Made by a program: the position numbers and the translations under genes
Notes under the pieces: model-generated
The model's input: only the letters and a program-made list of their open reading frames with translations
What the model was told of the DNA's origin: nothing
The model's database searches: none
Shown: positions 6,666 to 7,792 of the stretch, one piece after another
Numbering within the stretch: the first letter of the stretch is position 1
Layout of the letters: each line of letters begins with the position of its first letter
Origin: Verrucomicrobiales bacterium
GTDB taxonomy: Bacteria > Verrucomicrobiota > Verrucomicrobiia > Verrucomicrobiales > DEV007
Assembly: GCA_017991025.1 (NCBI GenBank)
Contig: JAGNMT010000147.1
Coordinates: 1 to 7,792, forward strand
Length of the DNA stretch: 7,792 bases
Reading direction: 5' to 3'

Positions 6666-7565
6666 GCCTTTGGTGCGGGTGCTCTTTTTGCCCTTGGCTG
6701 CCTTTTCGATGAATTCAATGATCAGCTTTGCAATGTCTTTGCCGGTCGCAGTCTCAATGCCTTCAAGCCCGGGTGAGGAGTTGACCTCGAGGACGACCGG
6801 TCCGTGATTGGATCGGAGGAGATCGACCCCGGCGACATTGAGACCGAGAATCTTCGCTGCCCGGGTCGCGGTGGATCGTTCTTCCGGTGTGATTTTCACG
6901 ACCGATGCCGTTCCGCCGCGATGAAGGTTGGAGCGGAATTCCCCCTCTTTGCCCTGGCGTTTCATCGACGCGACAACCTTGTCTCCGACGACGAGGCATC
7001 GGATGTCGGCTCCGCCGGCTTCCTTGATATACTCCTGCGCGAGAATGTTCGCGTTCAGTCCGCGGAAAGCTTCGATGACGGACTCGGCGGCCTTCTTCGT
7101 TTCCGCGAGCACAACGCCGACCCCCTGGGTGCCCTCGAGCAGTTTGATGACGAGCGGTGCGCCGCCGACCTGATCGATGAGCGCCTCGGTCGTGCGGGGA
7201 TCGTGGGCAAAGCCGGTCACAGGGAGCCCGATGCCCTTTCTCGCGAGCAACTGCAGGCTGCGCAGTTTGTCGCGGGAACGGGAAATGGCGACCGATTCGT
7301 TGACGCTCGAAACGCCCATCATTTCAAACTGACGCACCACGGCGCAGCCAAAGTGGGTGTAGGTCGCCCCGATCCGCGGGATCACCGCATCGAATCCGTC
7401 CAGTTTCTCGCTGCCAAGATAGATCGAGGGTCTCAGCGAGGTGATCTCCATGTGGCAGCGAACGTAATCGATGACACGCATTTCGTGCCCGCGCTTCAGC
7501 CCTGCTTCATAGAGGGCGTTGGTGGAGTAGAGTTTCTTATCTCGTGACAAAATGGCGATTTTCAT
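6657..7565 (-). CDS. rimK: RimK, ATP-grasp alpha-L-glutamate ligase
   Basis: The 302-residue cytoplasmic enzyme is close in length and sequence to E. coli RimK (300 residues), which uses ATP to add glutamates to the C-terminus of ribosomal protein S6. Nearly invariant blocks are visible: MKIAILSRD (1-9), FDAVIPRIG (58-66), RQFEMMG (78-84), NESVAISRSRDKLRS (89-103), the ATP-binding loop KLLEGTQGVGVVLAET (141-156), EYIKEAGGADIRCLVVGD (178-195), RSNLHRGG (211-218), AGVDLLR (245-251) and the metal-binding EVNSSPGLEGIE (260-271; E260, N262). The start ATG matches the family N-terminus exactly. Only a polypyrimidine stretch precedes it, with no Shine-Dalgarno. The last 15 residues carry seven Lys/Arg, an extended basic tail unlike E. 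coli. Upstream is a RimB-like gene and downstream a zinc hydrolase. The target here could be S6, another protein or a small molecule; the sequence does not settle this. Confidence 0.96.
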   Translation of the reverse strand: MKIAILSRDKKLYSTNALYEAGLKRGHEMRVIDYVRCHMEITSLRPSIYLGSEKLDGFDAVIPRIGATYTHFGCAVVRQFEMMGVSSVNESVAISRSRDKLRSLQLLARKGIGLPVTGFAHDPRTTEALIDQVGGAPLVIKLLEGTQGVGVVLAETKKAAESVIEAFRGLNANILAQEYIKEAGGADIRCLVVGDKVVASMKRQGKEGEFRSNLHRGGTASVVKITPEERSTATRAAKILGLNVAGVDLLRSNHGPVVLEVNSSPGLEGIETATGKDIAKLIIEFIEKAAKGKKSTRTKGKG

Positions 7566-7601
7566 GGGAAAAAGGGAAGGTGGGGCCTCGACGATACAGA
7601 G
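7566..7601 (-). other. 36-base gap before rimK with polypyrimidine tract
   Basis: Read on the minus strand, the 18 bases directly before the rimK ATG (7566-7583) are almost all C and T, and no AGGAGG-like element is present. The gap is too short and featureless for a clear promoter, so rimK is probably transcribed with the upstream RimB-like gene. Confidence 0.4.
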
Positions 7602-7792
7602 TCACCCGAGGGAGGGTTTGACACGGCGCATCGGCTTTCCGATCTGATAGGAGAGACCCGGGCTAACAAGGAATCGACCATTCATCGCAGTTCGGCCCAA
7701 AAGCATGCGAAATTTCATGTTATCGCGATTCGTGAGACTGAATTCGACTTCCCAGGTGACGTTACCGAGGGTTACGGGGATCCGGATAAACG
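7602..7792 (-). CDS. RimB-like putative zinc (retropepsin-like) protease, C-terminal 62 residues only
   Basis: Reading leftward from the right edge, the frame gives 62 full codons to TGA 7602-7604. The pieces TWEVEFSLTNRDNMKFRMLLG (from codon 12) and RTAMNGRFLVSPGLSYQIG are the conserved end of the family annotated 'ATP-dependent zinc protease' (Pfam Zn_protease/DUF785). This family is often encoded next to or fused with RimK. It is the RimB type, now generally regarded as retropepsin-like rather than a proven ATP-dependent zinc enzyme. The active-site region (normally near the N-terminus) lies outside the window, so activity cannot be judged. The stop is 36 bases before rimK on the same strand, which supports an operon. 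In Pseudomonas, RimB has been reported to work with RimK on ribosomal protein S6; a similar role here is inference. Confidence 0.85.
   Translation of the reverse strand, partial: FIRIPVTLGNVTWEVEFSLTNRDNMKFRMLLGRTAMNGRFLVSPGLSYQIGKPMRRVKPSLG

Noticed and set aside
6804..7547. Rightward open frame (247 codons) opposite rimK
   Set aside because: RimK homology on the other strand covers the whole stretch; this is a mirror frame.
1..7792. tRNA, rRNA, CRISPR array, insertion sequence or riboswitch
   Set aside because: Nearly every base lies in a coding frame with family support, gaps are 81 bases or less, and I saw no direct repeats with spacers, terminal inverted repeats or transposase motifs.

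Overview
This is a GC-rich window (roughly 60% GC by eye) of ordinary, tightly packed bacterial chromosome. I find seven protein genes, the outer two cut by the window edges, and no RNA gene, CRISPR array or mobile element. The gene mix suggests a Gram-negative bacterium, and Verrucomicrobiota or a relative is a reasonable guess. The reasons are a stand-alone ceramidase-like hydrolase coupled to an organic-anion MFS transporter, a lipid A N-terminal-domain membrane protein, a DUF4199 protein, and a RimK cluster. This placement is inference from style of gene content, not from a marker gene.

Layout. Five genes run rightward. First comes the 3' part of a neutral/alkaline ceramidase-like zinc hydrolase (1-1081). 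Its stop overlaps the start of an MFS transporter of the anion:cation symporter type (1078-2364). After a 60-base gap lies a DinG/YoaA-type iron-sulfur DNA helicase (2425-4413). After a further 81-base gap comes a second coupled pair: a DUF4199 four-helix membrane protein (4495-4998) and a membrane protein with a lipid-A-disaccharide synthase N-terminal (LAB_N) domain (4995-5591). Three genes run leftward from the right edge: the C-terminal end of a RimB-like putative zinc/retropepsin-like protease (7602-7792), rimK (6657-7565), and a succinylglutamate desuccinylase/aspartoacylase-family zinc hydrolase (5592-6650). The two convoys meet tail to tail with no base between their stop codons.

How the genes work together. 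The ceramidase-like/MFS pair looks like a small uptake-and-hydrolysis module whose substrate cannot be read from sequence. The helicase is a DNA-repair housekeeping gene. The DUF4199/LAB_N pair is probably an envelope module. The leftward cluster joins an ATP-grasp glutamate ligase with two candidate hydrolases. It can be read as a post-translational (or small-molecule) glutamylation module with built-in reversal or processing. The most interesting parts are this RimK cluster and the two translationally coupled pairs. I saw nothing that looks like a wholly new defence or mobile system.
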